Assembly (NCBI RefSeq): GCF_000024965.1
Contig: NC_013530.1
Span: 558,001 to 622,000, forward strand
DNA from: Xylanimonas cellulosilytica DSM 15894
GTDB taxonomy: Bacteria > Actinomycetota > Actinomycetes > Actinomycetales > Cellulomonadaceae
Direction of reading: 5' to 3'
Length of the DNA stretch: 64,000 nucleotides
Part shown: positions 28,401-35,601 of the stretch, in pieces
Layout: every line of letters begins with the position of its first letter
Numbering within the stretch: the stretch's first letter is position 1
Translations under genes and position numbers: made by a program
Notes under the pieces: generated by a model
What the model was told of the DNA's origin: nothing
Database searches by the model: none
Seen by the model: only the letters and a program-made list of their open reading frames with translations

Positions 28401-29871
28401 CCGGACCGACGACCAGCTCCTGCTGGGCGTGCGCGACGACCCGCGAGCCCAGACGCAGCCCACGTACTTCTACGAGCCGGACCGGGACGGCAACCTTGCC
28501 GTGTTCGGCACGGGCGGGTCCGGCAAGTCGACGACGCTGCGCACGATCGCCGTGTCGGCCGCCATCACGGCACGGGGCGGCCCCGTGCACGTCTACGCCC
28601 TCGACTTCGGAGCCAACGGCCTGCGGATCCTGGAGGAGCTCCCGCACGTCGGCGCCGTCGTCACGGGCGACGACGAGGAGATGGTCGGACGCGTGCTGCG
28701 CATGCTGACCGACGTCGTCGAGGAACGCTCGGCCCGGTACGCGGCGGTGCGGGCCGACAGCATCGGCGCGTACCGCCGCCTCGCCGACGCCCCCGACGAG
28801 GCGCGCATCCTGCTGCTGGTCGACGGCGTGGGCCCCTTCCGCGAGGCCTACGAGTGGGGCCCGGCCTGGAACCAGTTCACGCAGGTCGCCACGGACGGCC
28901 GTCAGGTGGGGGTGCACATCGTCGTCGCCGGGGACCGCGCCAACGCCGTCCCCGCCTCGCTCGGGTCGACGATCCAGAAGCGCGTGGTGCACCGGCTGGC
29001 CAACGTCGACGAGTACGCGACGATCGGCGAGCCCGGCGACGTGCTCGGGGTCACCTCACCGCCCGGACGTGCCGTCGTCGAGGGCGACGAGCTGCAGGTG
29101 GCGGTGCTCGGCGGCAACGCGAACGTCGCCCTGCAGGCCCGTGCGGCAGCCAGCCTGAGGCAGACCATGGAGCGGATGGGGGTGCGCCCCGCGCCACGCC
29201 TGCACCGCCTGCCGGACCTGTTCGCGCTCGAGCGGCTCCCGGTGACGGCGGGCGGCGGTGCGGCGTTCGCCCTCGACGACCTCGACGTCGCGCCCGTGGG
29301 CCTCCCGGTGCGAGGCACGCTCATGGTGGCCGGCCCGCCGGCGTCGGGCAAGACGACGGCGCTGGCGACGATCGCGCGGGCGTTGCGGCGGGCAGGCCAG
29401 GGCACGCTCGTGCACCTGGCGCTGCGCCGCACGGCGCTCGCGGGCCTGGACGTGTGGGACCGCGGGGCCTACGGGGAGGAGGACGTCGCCGACCTGCTGC
29501 GCGAGCTGCGGTCCGAGGTCGAGGACGGCGCCCACGCCCCGGGATCGCTGACGGTGGTGCTCGAAGGGCTGACGGACTTCACGGACTCGGACGCCGAAGG
29601 GGCGATCGACCGGTACGTCCGCGCGGCCGTGCGGGCCGACCTGCTCGTGGTGGGCGAGTCCGAGACGTCGACGTGGGGTCAGTCGTGGACGCTCGCCCAG
29701 CCCTTCAAGGCGGGCCGGGCCGGCCTGCTCCTGACCCCGGGGGACATGGACGGCGACTCGCTGCTCAACACGAGCCTGGGCCGCATCCGCGCGGTGGACT
29801 TCCCGCCCGGGCGCGGGTTCCTCGTCGTCGGCGGCAAACCACGGAAGCTGCACGTCGCCATGCCCGAGTAG
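25435..29871 (+). CDS. EssC/EccC-like FtsK/SpoIIIE secretion ATPase with ubiquitin-like and FHA domains
   Basis: This is the presumed motor of a type VII (WXG100) secretion system. The proposed start is TTG at 25435, preceded by GGAG at spacing 6, because the protein then begins with RIKLTLNRP, the first strand of a YukD-like ubiquitin fold (about 1-85). An FHA domain follows (about 105-195, GRDRGMDVRL...SKRHARI). Two TM helices lie at about 240-280. Three P-loop domains have Walker A motifs at 700-707 (GTTGAGKS), 1025-1032 (GTGGSGKS) and about 1300-1307 (GPPASGKT); the first has Walker B IIVVDEF (Asp807). The fused FHA resembles Firmicutes EssC more than mycobacterial EccC. Total length is 1478 residues. 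Confidence 0.9.
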   Translation: MRIKLTLNRPDASVADVAVTADATASVQDVAVALFGGDPVRAGSPVPDRLTLQVEPTADGGQPRVLPPSSDLVTAGLRSGTAVSIVRVSEQFEAPGQARGTAVAVLRVLAGPDAGSEFPLPAGTSYLGRDRGMDVRLTDPLVSKRHARITVGDSIEVSDLNSANGLVMGGERMSRAVVTSADLVVAGDTTFSIVALHRSTSIAPTSPVVEFNRSPRVVARFPHDTLKAPKPPQPKQPFHLPWLAMVAPLILGGVMFAITRSVTMVVFLALSPLLMLAMYLDNLIQERRRFRSESEAFHLSADALRETIARTHAVERAVRLAETPSVGESLDAVRRLGGLMWTHRPEHEAFLTVRMGLGAAPSRTSVDGPSENDTLPEFWTRIDELQSLCATITDVPIVARLRVAGGFGVAGPDAVADAVGRAALLQLVALHSPAELVVAAITSPRSRTSWEWLEWTPHTGSPHSPLGASHHLADNPGTALALLSRLEDLIESRGASLDTRAVLRGPLEEGKQGEVPAPVLPSVVVLVEDDAPVDRARLIRLAERGADAGVHVMWVAPTVEQLPACCRTFVVVQDPAGGTTGEVREGRLSYPVVCETVELPTAHEASRFLAPVVDVGAPVDDDSDLPRAVSYLALAGTALRDDASSVVERWKENGSLTPRDGTPPQRRKKDTDLRALVGHNGVEPFHLDLRTQGPHALVGGTTGAGKSEFLQSWVLGMAAAHSPDRVTFLFVDYKGGAAFADCVHLPHTVGLVTDLSPHLVRRALTSLRAELHHREHLLNRKKAKDLASLERTGDPEAPPSLIIVVDEFAALVGEVPEFVDGVVDVAQRGRSLGLHLILATQRPAGVIKDNLRANTNLRVALRMADESDSADVLGLPMAAHFDPSIPGRGAAKTGPGRITQFQTGYAGGWTRDQPDRPRIDVEEMSFGTNARWDVPAAEVEEVSDPGPNDIARVVTTISQAARAAGVPAPRKPWLDELALTYDLALLPNPRTDDQLLLGVRDDPRAQTQPTYFYEPDRDGNLAVFGTGGSGKSTTLRTIAVSAAITARGGPVHVYALDFGANGLRILEELPHVGAVVTGDDEEMVGRVLRMLTDVVEERSARYAAVRADSIGAYRRLADAPDEARILLLVDGVGPFREAYEWGPAWNQFTQVATDGRQVGVHIVVAGDRANAVPASLGSTIQKRVVHRLANVDEYATIGEPGDVLGVTSPPGRAVVEGDELQVAVLGGNANVALQARAAASLRQTMERMGVRPAPRLHRLPDLFALERLPVTAGGGAAFALDDLDVAPVGLPVRGTLMVAGPPASGKTTALATIARALRRAGQGTLVHLALRRTALAGLDVWDRGAYGEEDVADLLRELRSEVEDGAHAPGSLTVVLEGLTDFTDSDAEGAIDRYVRAAVRADLLVVGESETSTWGQSWTLAQPFKAGRAGLLLTPGDMDGDSLLNTSLGRIRAVDFPPGRGFLVVGGKPRKLHVAMPE

Positions 29872-29884
29872 ACGTCACTGGTTT

Positions 29885-29920
29885 CCCGGCTACCCGCCGG
29901 GATGGGGAGTGCTCCCCATC
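29885..29920. promoter_or_regulatory. Paired palindromes upstream of the WXG100 genes (candidate operator)
   Basis: Two adjacent inverted repeats lie in the 136-bp gap before the first WXG100 gene. The first is CCCGGC (29885-29890) with GCCGGG (29896-29901). The second is GATGGGGAG (29901-29909) with CTCCCCATC (29912-29920), a 9-bp perfect dyad with a 2-bp centre. The second has too small a loop for a good RNA hairpin, which favours a protein-binding site; the first could form a weak hairpin after the ATPase gene. Confidence 0.5.
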
Positions 29921-30007
29921 GACCGCGTACGCGACCACCTGGTTGCATGGCGGTCAGCAAGGTCGAGGGTGGCCCGCACGGGGCCGCCTCAGCGAGAGGA
30001 GAGCGGA

Positions 30008-30277
30008 ATGGCCGCCGGATACCTGGGCCTCAAGCCCGAAGACATGCAGGAACTGATCGGTGTGCTGAACACCAAGGCAGGCAAGATCAACGACATCATC
30101 TCGCGGCTCTCGAAGGAGGTGCGGGGGACCACGTGGGACGGTCCGGACGCCGAGCGCTTCAAGAACGACTGGGACTCGAACCTGTCGGTGAAGCTGCGCA
30201 ACGTCCAGCGCAGCCTGGAGGAGATCGCCAAGTCCGCGAAGTCCGAGCTGAACCAGCAGACGACCACGTCGCGCTGA
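30008..30277 (+). CDS. WXG100-family protein (ESAT-6-like)
   Basis: This 89-residue, helix-rich protein has the Trp-X-Gly turn (W43-D-G45) in the middle, between two predicted helices, which defines the WXG100 family of small type VII substrates. The ATG follows GAGAGGAGAGCGG. It lies just after the secretion ATPase and 85 bp before a second WXG100 gene, so the two products probably form a heterodimer. No Tyr-xxx-Asp/Glu export motif is obvious after the second helix. Confidence 0.93.
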   Translation: MAAGYLGLKPEDMQELIGVLNTKAGKINDIISRLSKEVRGTTWDGPDAERFKNDWDSNLSVKLRNVQRSLEEIAKSAKSELNQQTTTSR

Positions 30278-30362
30278 GCGCAGCCCGTGCCGCGCAGCGG
30301 CACCCCCCACATCTAGCTGACCGGCCCCGCCAGCGCGCGGGCCCGAGAACGAGGAGAGAAGC

Positions 30363-30629
30363 ATGAGCGGCAAGCTCGGAATGAATGTCGGTGACGTCCG
30401 GAAGCTCGGCAAGAGCCTGAAGGCCGACGCCGACGAGCTCGACCGGGTCGTGCGGGACATCACCCGCACGCTGAACAAGACGTACTGGGAGGGCAAGGAC
30501 GCCCAGCGTTTCCGCAACGAGTGGCAGGGCGCCCACACGAAGGCTCTCAAGCAGGTCGCGAGCGCGCTCGACACGGCCGGTGAGACGGCCCGCACGAACG
30601 CCGAGCAGCAGGACCAGGCGTCCAACTGA
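30363..30629 (+). CDS. WXG100-family protein (CFP-10-like partner)
   Basis: This 88-residue protein has the same helix-turn-helix layout with W42-E-G44. The ATG is preceded by GAGGAGAGAAGC. Sequence differs considerably from its neighbour, as expected for the two chains of a WXG100 heterodimer. The tail (EQQDQASN) is short and polar. Immediately downstream lies a strong hairpin, which would keep the WXG100 pair at higher transcript level than what follows. Confidence 0.92.
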   Translation: MSGKLGMNVGDVRKLGKSLKADADELDRVVRDITRTLNKTYWEGKDAQRFRNEWQGAHTKALKQVASALDTAGETARTNAEQQDQASN

Positions 30630-30660
30630 CGCCACGAGCCGCCCGTCCGGCGGCCACACC

Positions 30661-30702
30661 GGGGGAGGATGCGAAGAGCCGAACGGCTCCGCATCCTCCC
30701 CC
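30661..30702 (+). terminator. Strong intra-operon hairpin (attenuator or processing site)
   Basis: GGGGGAGGATGCG (30661-30673) pairs perfectly with CGCATCCTCCCCC (30690-30702), and an inner GAGCC (30676-30680) pairs with GGCTC (30685-30689) around a GAAC loop. No T-run follows, so read-through or 3'-end stabilisation of the WXG100 message are as likely as full termination. Confidence 0.7.
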
Positions 30703-30748
30703 GACCGCCCGCCGGCTGAGCCGGTCACCACACCTCTGAGGGGGATCG

Positions 30749-31966
30749 ATGAGCAAGCTCGGGGCAGACCCGGCAGCGCTGCGTCGGCTTGCGGCGACCT
30801 TCGAGCGCGCAGGGGAAGGGCTCGAGGACGACGCCCGCAGCCTGGCCAGGAAGATCCGTTCGACGGGCTGGGACGGTGCGGACGCGCGGCGCTACATGGC
30901 CGCCTGGGACCAGGAGCACAAGCCGTCGCTGATCTCGGTGGCGTCGGTGTTCGCCGGGGCGGCGAAGTCGCTGCGCGACGAGGCCGCGGCACAGGAGCAG
31001 GCCAGCGGCCTCGGGGGCGGCTCGGGCGGCGGCTCGGGCGGTGGCGGCCACGCCGGTGGCGGTGGAGGTGGCGGCGGCGGTGGCGGGGTCGGCATCAAGG
31101 ACCCGGGTACCGACGCTCCGCACAAGTACAAGCCCAACAGCCTGCTCGACGGGTCCGACGAGAAGCGCTACGTCTACGAGCGCGGCTGGGAGCACACCGA
31201 CACCAACGGTGACGGGGTGGTCGACGGCAACGACGGCTACACGGCGATCGACCACGAGAACCACGCGGACGACGAGAAGGCCGCGCGCGACGAGAAGACG
31301 TGGCGCGACAAGATCGGCGTCGACGTCAAGCTCGCCAAGGTCGAGTCGAGCGGCTTCGTCGGCGACCAGGCCGGTGTCGGGGGCGCGTTCGGTGACGAGT
31401 CGGGCGTCCACGGCCAAGGTGCGGTCAACGTGCACGCGGGCGCCGGGTACGACGCGAGCGCCGGCGTGTCCCTCACCGACAAGGGCGTGCAGGCCAAGGC
31501 GGACGTGGGCGTGCAGATCGGCGTCGGCGCCAACGCCTCGGGCAGCGTCGGGTACGGCGAGCACGTCTCGGCCTCGGGGAACGCGTCGGCCCACGTCGGT
31601 GCGACCGCGGAGGCGTCCGCGGGGCTCACGGCGGGTCCGGGTGGTCTCTCGGCCCAGGTGGGCGCGAACGCGATGGTCGGTGCGGAGGCGAGCGCGTCCG
31701 GGAAGGTCGAGGTCGGCGGCGTCGGCGTCGGCGGCTCGGTGCACGCGTACGCTGGCGCCGGCATCCACGCGGAGGCGAGCGCCGCCTTCGGGCCGGACAA
31801 GGTCGGCGTGAAGATCGACTTCGGCGTCGCGCTCGGCGTGGGTGCGGGGGCGAGCATCGACCTGAGCATCAACCCGCAGGAGGTCGTCGAGTCGATCGGT
31901 GACTTCGCCAGCGGGGCGGTGGACGTCGCCAAGGACGTCGGCAGCTTCCTGAACCCCTTCGACTGA
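30749..31966 (+). CDS. WXG100-headed large protein with EF-hand-like loop and Ala/Gly/Val-rich domain (putative type VII substrate)
   Basis: Residues 1-90 form a WXG100-like helical hairpin with W41-D-G43. A Gly-rich linker (about 90-115) follows. A calcium-loop-like DTNGDGVVDGND occurs at 151-162, then a charged segment (about 165-190). The last 200 residues (about 200-385) alternate small residues (Ala, Gly, Ser, Val) with periodic acidic and polar positions and suggest a repetitive beta structure. No signal peptide is present, so export would depend on the WXG100 part. The start follows CTGAGGGGG. Function is unknown; a surface, channel-forming or toxin role are all possible. It is the best candidate cargo of this locus. 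Confidence 0.85.
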   Translation: MSKLGADPAALRRLAATFERAGEGLEDDARSLARKIRSTGWDGADARRYMAAWDQEHKPSLISVASVFAGAAKSLRDEAAAQEQASGLGGGSGGGSGGGGHAGGGGGGGGGGGVGIKDPGTDAPHKYKPNSLLDGSDEKRYVYERGWEHTDTNGDGVVDGNDGYTAIDHENHADDEKAARDEKTWRDKIGVDVKLAKVESSGFVGDQAGVGGAFGDESGVHGQGAVNVHAGAGYDASAGVSLTDKGVQAKADVGVQIGVGANASGSVGYGEHVSASGNASAHVGATAEASAGLTAGPGGLSAQVGANAMVGAEASASGKVEVGGVGVGGSVHAYAGAGIHAEASAAFGPDKVGVKIDFGVALGVGAGASIDLSINPQEVVESIGDFASGAVDVAKDVGSFLNPFD

Positions 31967-31996
31967 CCAGACCCGACGGAAGAGAGCTGATCTCGC

Positions 31997-32482
31997 ATGA
32001 GCGCTGTGACCTACCCGAGCCCGGACTTCCCGGCGTTCGCGGGTATCTCGGTCGACGTCCCGGACGGTTGGGAGCCCCGGGTGCTGCCGGCCGCGCAGCT
32101 CGTCATGGTCGAGCCCGCGGGGGCCGGCCCGTTCCGCGCGAACGTCGTGGTGACGGTCTCCCGGTTCGCGGGGGAGGCGACGCTCGACGCCGTGGCCGGC
32201 CAGGCGGTGGCGCGCATGGCGGGCGCGCCGGGCTTCCGCGAGCTCGGCCGCGAGTCCGCGGAGCGCGGCGGGTTCCCGACGTTCCGGCTGTCCGGGTCCT
32301 GGACGGACCCGCAGGTCGGCGAGGTCTCGCAGACGGTGACGCTGTACGAGGTCGCGCACCACGGCGTGCGCGACCTGGTGGAGGTGACCACCTCGTCCGG
32401 GGGCGGCGAGGGTGCCCCGGCCTGGCCGGCGGTCCAGGCGATCCAGGAGAGCGTCCGGGTCAGCACCCGTGCGACCGAGTGA
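31997..32482 (+). CDS. LpqN/PsbP-like small protein, first copy
   Basis: This 161-residue protein has no signal peptide or TM helix. Its pattern (a 'VPDGWEP' opening, then alternating beta strands and 'FRANVVVTVSR') resembles the LpqN and PsbP-like (DUF1795) families. The next gene is a paralogue sharing the FRANVVVTV core and the 'GVRDLVE' strand. The ATG follows GGAAGAGAGC. In mycobacteria LpqN-type proteins are lipoproteins; these lack the lipobox and should be cytoplasmic, perhaps as chaperones for substrates. The family assignment is by pattern only. Confidence 0.7.
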   Translation: MSAVTYPSPDFPAFAGISVDVPDGWEPRVLPAAQLVMVEPAGAGPFRANVVVTVSRFAGEATLDAVAGQAVARMAGAPGFRELGRESAERGGFPTFRLSGSWTDPQVGEVSQTVTLYEVAHHGVRDLVEVTTSSGGGEGAPAWPAVQAIQESVRVSTRATE

Positions 32483-32494
32483 AGGGAAGTAACG

Positions 32495-32974
32495 ATGCCT
32501 ACCGTGTCCTACCCCAGCGCGCAGTTCCCCGGCTTCCCGTCCGTCGAGGTGCCGCGTCCGGACGGCTGGTCGCCGCTGGCCGCGCCCCAGGTGCTGCTCG
32601 CCGTCGCCCGGGACGGTGCGCCGGGTGAGTTCCGCGCCAACGTCGTCGTCACCGTGACGCGGCTCGATGCCGACCAGACGCTCGGCACCGTCGCGAAGGC
32701 CGCGGCGGCCGCGCTGGAGTCCCGGCGCGACTACGCGGAGCGCCGGCGCGACGGCATCGGCATCTCCGGCCTGCCCGGCTACGTCGTCCAGGGTGCGTGG
32801 GTCTCCGCCGACGCTGGCACGGTCGCGCAGGACGTGCGCGGGGTGATCGTGGAGCACGACGGCGTCCGGGACCTCGTCGAGATCACCGCCACCTGCGGGG
32901 GCGGGCAGGTCGACCCGGCGTGGGCGGAGCTCCAGACGATCCTCGACGGCATCGTGATCGGGGTCGCCCGATGA
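32495..32974 (+). CDS. LpqN/PsbP-like small protein, second copy
   Basis: This 159-residue protein aligns end to end with the preceding gene product: 'YPSAQFPGF', 'PDGWSPL', 'FRANVVVTVTR' and 'DGVRDLVEIT' each have counterparts in the first copy. The identity looks moderate, so the duplication is not recent. The ATG follows GAAGGGAAG and the stop overlaps the next start (ATGA). A paralogous pair encoded right after a WXG100-type substrate suggests a shared role in its handling; this is inference from position. Confidence 0.7.
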   Translation: MPTVSYPSAQFPGFPSVEVPRPDGWSPLAAPQVLLAVARDGAPGEFRANVVVTVTRLDADQTLGTVAKAAAAALESRRDYAERRRDGIGISGLPGYVVQGAWVSADAGTVAQDVRGVIVEHDGVRDLVEITATCGGGQVDPAWAELQTILDGIVIGVAR

Positions 32975-33717
32975 ACAAGGGTGTCTACCGGGTCCTGTAC
33001 CGGTTCGCGTTCGTCGGGCTCATCGGCGGGGTGGTCGTCGCGTCGGTGCTGCGCCAGCCCTGGGGGTGGTGGCTGTTCGCCGCCGGGTGCGCATCCGTCG
33101 CGGCGCTGGCCGTGTGGGCGTTCACGCTGGTGTTCCGGTCGACGTTCGCGGGGCAGCGCAAGCTCCTCGTCCCGGACGCGCCCGTCGCCAGCCCGGGCAG
33201 CCCGTCGCCGCTCGACGTCGTCCTCGCGGACCTGGCCGCGCTCAACTCGCCCGACGTGCCCTTCGAGGTCACCGTGACCCGCGAGGGCGACGGCGCGCTG
33301 GTCGAGGCGCGCTGGCTGACCGAGGAGATGCGCTGGCGGACCCTGTTCACGCGGGGCAGCCAGGTTCTCGCGTGGCGCATGGAGGTGCGGCTCGACGCGG
33401 GCCGGGCGACGTACAAGTTCGTCGAGTACAACGCCTCGGCCGCGAAGGAGGCGCTGCTGACCCCGGCGGGGACGCCGGGCGCCCACGCCGCGTGGAACTG
33501 GAAGCGCGGGAAGACGGCCTTCCAGTTCCAGCTCAGCGGCGTCATCACGGTCGGCGGCGAGGTCGAGACCACGCGGTACGACGGCCCGCAGTCGAGCTGG
33601 GGCGGAGCGATCGCGATCGCGCCCCGCGACGTGAAGATCCCGGTGTTCCGGACGCTGCGCAACCACGGGTGGCGGCCGCCGCGCGACACGGCGATGGCGC
33701 GGATGTTCGAGGGATGA
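32971..33717 (+). CDS. Membrane protein of unknown function with two N-terminal TM helices
   Basis: The ATG at 32971 overlaps the previous stop. The 248-residue protein has two hydrophobic helices (about 12-55) followed by a soluble domain of about 190 residues with alternating strands and several Trp residues. I do not recognise a family. The soluble domain is probably cytoplasmic if the basic N-terminus stays inside. Its coupling to the LpqN-like pair and to a downstream lipoprotein gene suggests it belongs to the same secretion-linked unit. Confidence 0.75.
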   Translation: MNKGVYRVLYRFAFVGLIGGVVVASVLRQPWGWWLFAAGCASVAALAVWAFTLVFRSTFAGQRKLLVPDAPVASPGSPSPLDVVLADLAALNSPDVPFEVTVTREGDGALVEARWLTEEMRWRTLFTRGSQVLAWRMEVRLDAGRATYKFVEYNASAAKEALLTPAGTPGAHAAWNWKRGKTAFQFQLSGVITVGGEVETTRYDGPQSSWGGAIAIAPRDVKIPVFRTLRNHGWRPPRDTAMARMFEG

Positions 33718-33755
33718 CGGCACGGCAGCACGTGCGCGAGGGAGCAGGGGGACAC

Positions 33756-34691
33756 ATGAGGTCGAGGACGTTCAAGGCCGCCGTGGTCGGGTCGGCGCTG
33801 GCGGGTGCGCTGCTGTTCGGGGGCTGCTCCGTCAGCGTCGGCAACGTGACCAAGGTCCCGGAGTACGTCGAGGTGGAGGCCCAGGGCGTGCGCCTCGAGG
33901 TGCTGGACGGGATGGTCGAGTCCGACGTCCCGGTCGGCTTCGACGCGTTCTGGCAGAACCACGACGGCGGTGCACTCGTCTCGGTGGCCGTCGCGACCTT
34001 CGTGGACGAGTCGACCTTCGTCGACGACCAGGTCGCCTCGCTCGGCGAGGCGATGCCCGACATCACGACGAGCGACGCCGGTGGCGGTGCGGTCGCGTTC
34101 GAGGGCACCGGCGTGGACGACAGCACGTACACGGGCCTGATCGCCGTGCGTGACGGCATCGGCGTGGTGGTCTCGGCCGGCGAGGGGGTCGCCGACGCGG
34201 TCGTCGGCCACGTGGTCGAGTCCGTGCAGGCGACCGAGGGCGAGGCGACGTCCGAGGACGAGGCAGCCTCCGACGACGAGGCGGCCTCCGGGGAGCTCGC
34301 CGACGACGGCCCGGTGACGACGACGGTCTTCACGGCCGACGACAGCGTCATGGTCGACGTCCTGGAGGGCATGGCGGAGTACCCGTCGGACGCGTACGAC
34401 GGCCTGTGGCAGACGCCGGCGGGGACCAGCCCGCAGGTGACCGTCTCCGTGTCGGCCGACGTCGACCCGGCGACGTACCTGCAGGAGCAGGCGACGGCGA
34501 TCTCGTCGTCCATGCAGAACCCGGTCGAGCTCGACGAGACCGAGGACCGGTACGTGTTCAGCGGGACCGGCGTGGACGGTCAGGAGTACACCGTCGTCGT
34601 GGGGGTCAACGGGTCGGTCGGCGTCGTCGCGTCGTCGGGTCCGGGCCTGGACGTCGAGGTGCTGCACGACCTGGTCGACTCGGCCTGGTGA
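33756..34691 (+). CDS. Lipoprotein with two tandem homologous domains
   Basis: The ATG at 33756 is chosen over an upstream ATG at 33714 because GCAGGGGGA precedes it and the product then starts with a standard lipoprotein signal (MRSRTFKAAV...LLFGGC, lipid-accepting Cys near residue 24). The mature part contains two related domains (about 30-150 and 188-311), each with 'VLDGM/VLEGM', 'FDAFWQ/YDGLWQ', 'TFVDDQ/TYLQEQ' and 'GTGVDDS/GTGVDGQ', separated by an acidic Ala/Ser/Glu/Asp linker. The domain resembles the PsbP/LpqN-like pattern of its neighbours. It is the last gene of the + strand operon and probably sits on the outer face of the membrane. Confidence 0.8.
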   Translation: MRSRTFKAAVVGSALAGALLFGGCSVSVGNVTKVPEYVEVEAQGVRLEVLDGMVESDVPVGFDAFWQNHDGGALVSVAVATFVDESTFVDDQVASLGEAMPDITTSDAGGGAVAFEGTGVDDSTYTGLIAVRDGIGVVVSAGEGVADAVVGHVVESVQATEGEATSEDEAASDDEAASGELADDGPVTTTVFTADDSVMVDVLEGMAEYPSDAYDGLWQTPAGTSPQVTVSVSADVDPATYLQEQATAISSSMQNPVELDETEDRYVFSGTGVDGQEYTVVVGVNGSVGVVASSGPGLDVEVLHDLVDSAW

Positions 34692-34734
34692 GGACCGGCG
34701 GATGCCGGCGATGACTCGTGCGGGGTGCGGTGGT

Positions 34735-35343
34735 TCATCCCCCGAGGGAAGCCTCCGCGCGCACGACGGCGAGGGTGAGCGCGGCGCCGGCGAGCATGAA
34801 GGGCCCGAACGCCAGCGCGGTGCGGCGGTTCGCGCGGCCGGTGACGAGCAGCGCCACCGCCCACACCCCGCCCAGCAGGAACGGCAGCACCCCGGTCCAC
34901 CACACGGTGTCCCACCCGGCCCAGCCGGCCGGCAGGCCGAGCAGCACCGCGAGCTTGACGTCTCCGAGCCCCAGCCCGCGCCGGTTCACGAGGTGCAGCG
35001 CGAGGTACGCCCCGCCCAGGGCCGCGGCCCCGCCGAGCGCCCGCACGAGCCGGTCGCCGTCGGCGGTCGCCGCCGCCGCAAGGCCGAGCAGGGCCGCGGT
35101 GAGCAGCACCGCGGGGTAGGTCACGGCGTCGGGGAGCCGGTGGGTGCGGGCGTCGATCACGGCGTGGGCCGCCCCGGCCAGGCCGACGACGGCGTAGGCA
35201 GGCGTCGCCCACCCGGGTCCGGACGCCCACCCGGCCCACGCGAGCGCGAGGACCGCCAGGGGCAGGACGGCGCTGCGGTGGGGCGCCACCTCCGTGGCGA
35301 GCCGCCCCAGGACGCGCGCCGTCGTCGGGCCGGATGCGCTCAT
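34735..35343 (-). CDS. A24-family prepilin peptidase-like membrane protein
   Basis: This 202-residue integral membrane protein has about six to seven hydrophobic helices and the two catalytic Asp motifs of type IV prepilin peptidases: DARTHRLPD (about 66-74) and GLGDVKL (about 124-130). It lacks the N-terminal methyltransferase domain of PilD, as is usual for short actinobacterial and TadV-like members. It is transcribed against both neighbours, converging on the secretion operon; no pilin genes are present nearby, so its substrate is unknown. Confidence 0.85.
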   Translation of the reverse strand: MSASGPTTARVLGRLATEVAPHRSAVLPLAVLALAWAGWASGPGWATPAYAVVGLAGAAHAVIDARTHRLPDAVTYPAVLLTAALLGLAAAATADGDRLVRALGGAAALGGAYLALHLVNRRGLGLGDVKLAVLLGLPAGWAGWDTVWWTGVLPFLLGGVWAVALLVTGRANRRTALAFGPFMLAGAALTLAVVRAEASLGG

Positions 35344-35497
35344 GGACGTCGAGGCTAGACGCCCAGGCCCGGCACCCGCTCGTGCCGTCCACAGGTGGCA
35401 CCCGATGGCACCCGATGCCCGGATGCCCACCGAGCGGGCGGAGCGCGCCTGGCGCGTGAAGGTCGTGTCCAGATCTTGGGACGAACGTCCACGGCGG

Positions 35498-35525
35498 TTC
35501 TGCGCCCGTGCCGCCGCCGTAAACT
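35498..35525 (+). promoter_or_regulatory. Candidate promoter of fprA
   Basis: In the 258-bp gap between the divergent peptidase and fprA genes, a -10-like TAAACT (35520-35525) lies 16 bp after a -35-like TTCTGC (35498-35503). It is about 77 bp upstream of the GTG at 35602. Called by eye; no other element of note was seen in the gap. Confidence 0.3.
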
Positions 35526-35601
35526 GGGGCGCAGAATCGCCTGCAGGCGCGCCGCGCACGCCCGGCCCGCGCCGTCCCCGAACCGGAAGGTCCCTTCCGC
35601 T

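Noticed and set aside
33714-33755. Upstream ATG for the lipoprotein, overlapping the previous stop
   Set aside because: It would add 14 polar residues before the signal peptide, and the ATG at 33756 has a better RBS.
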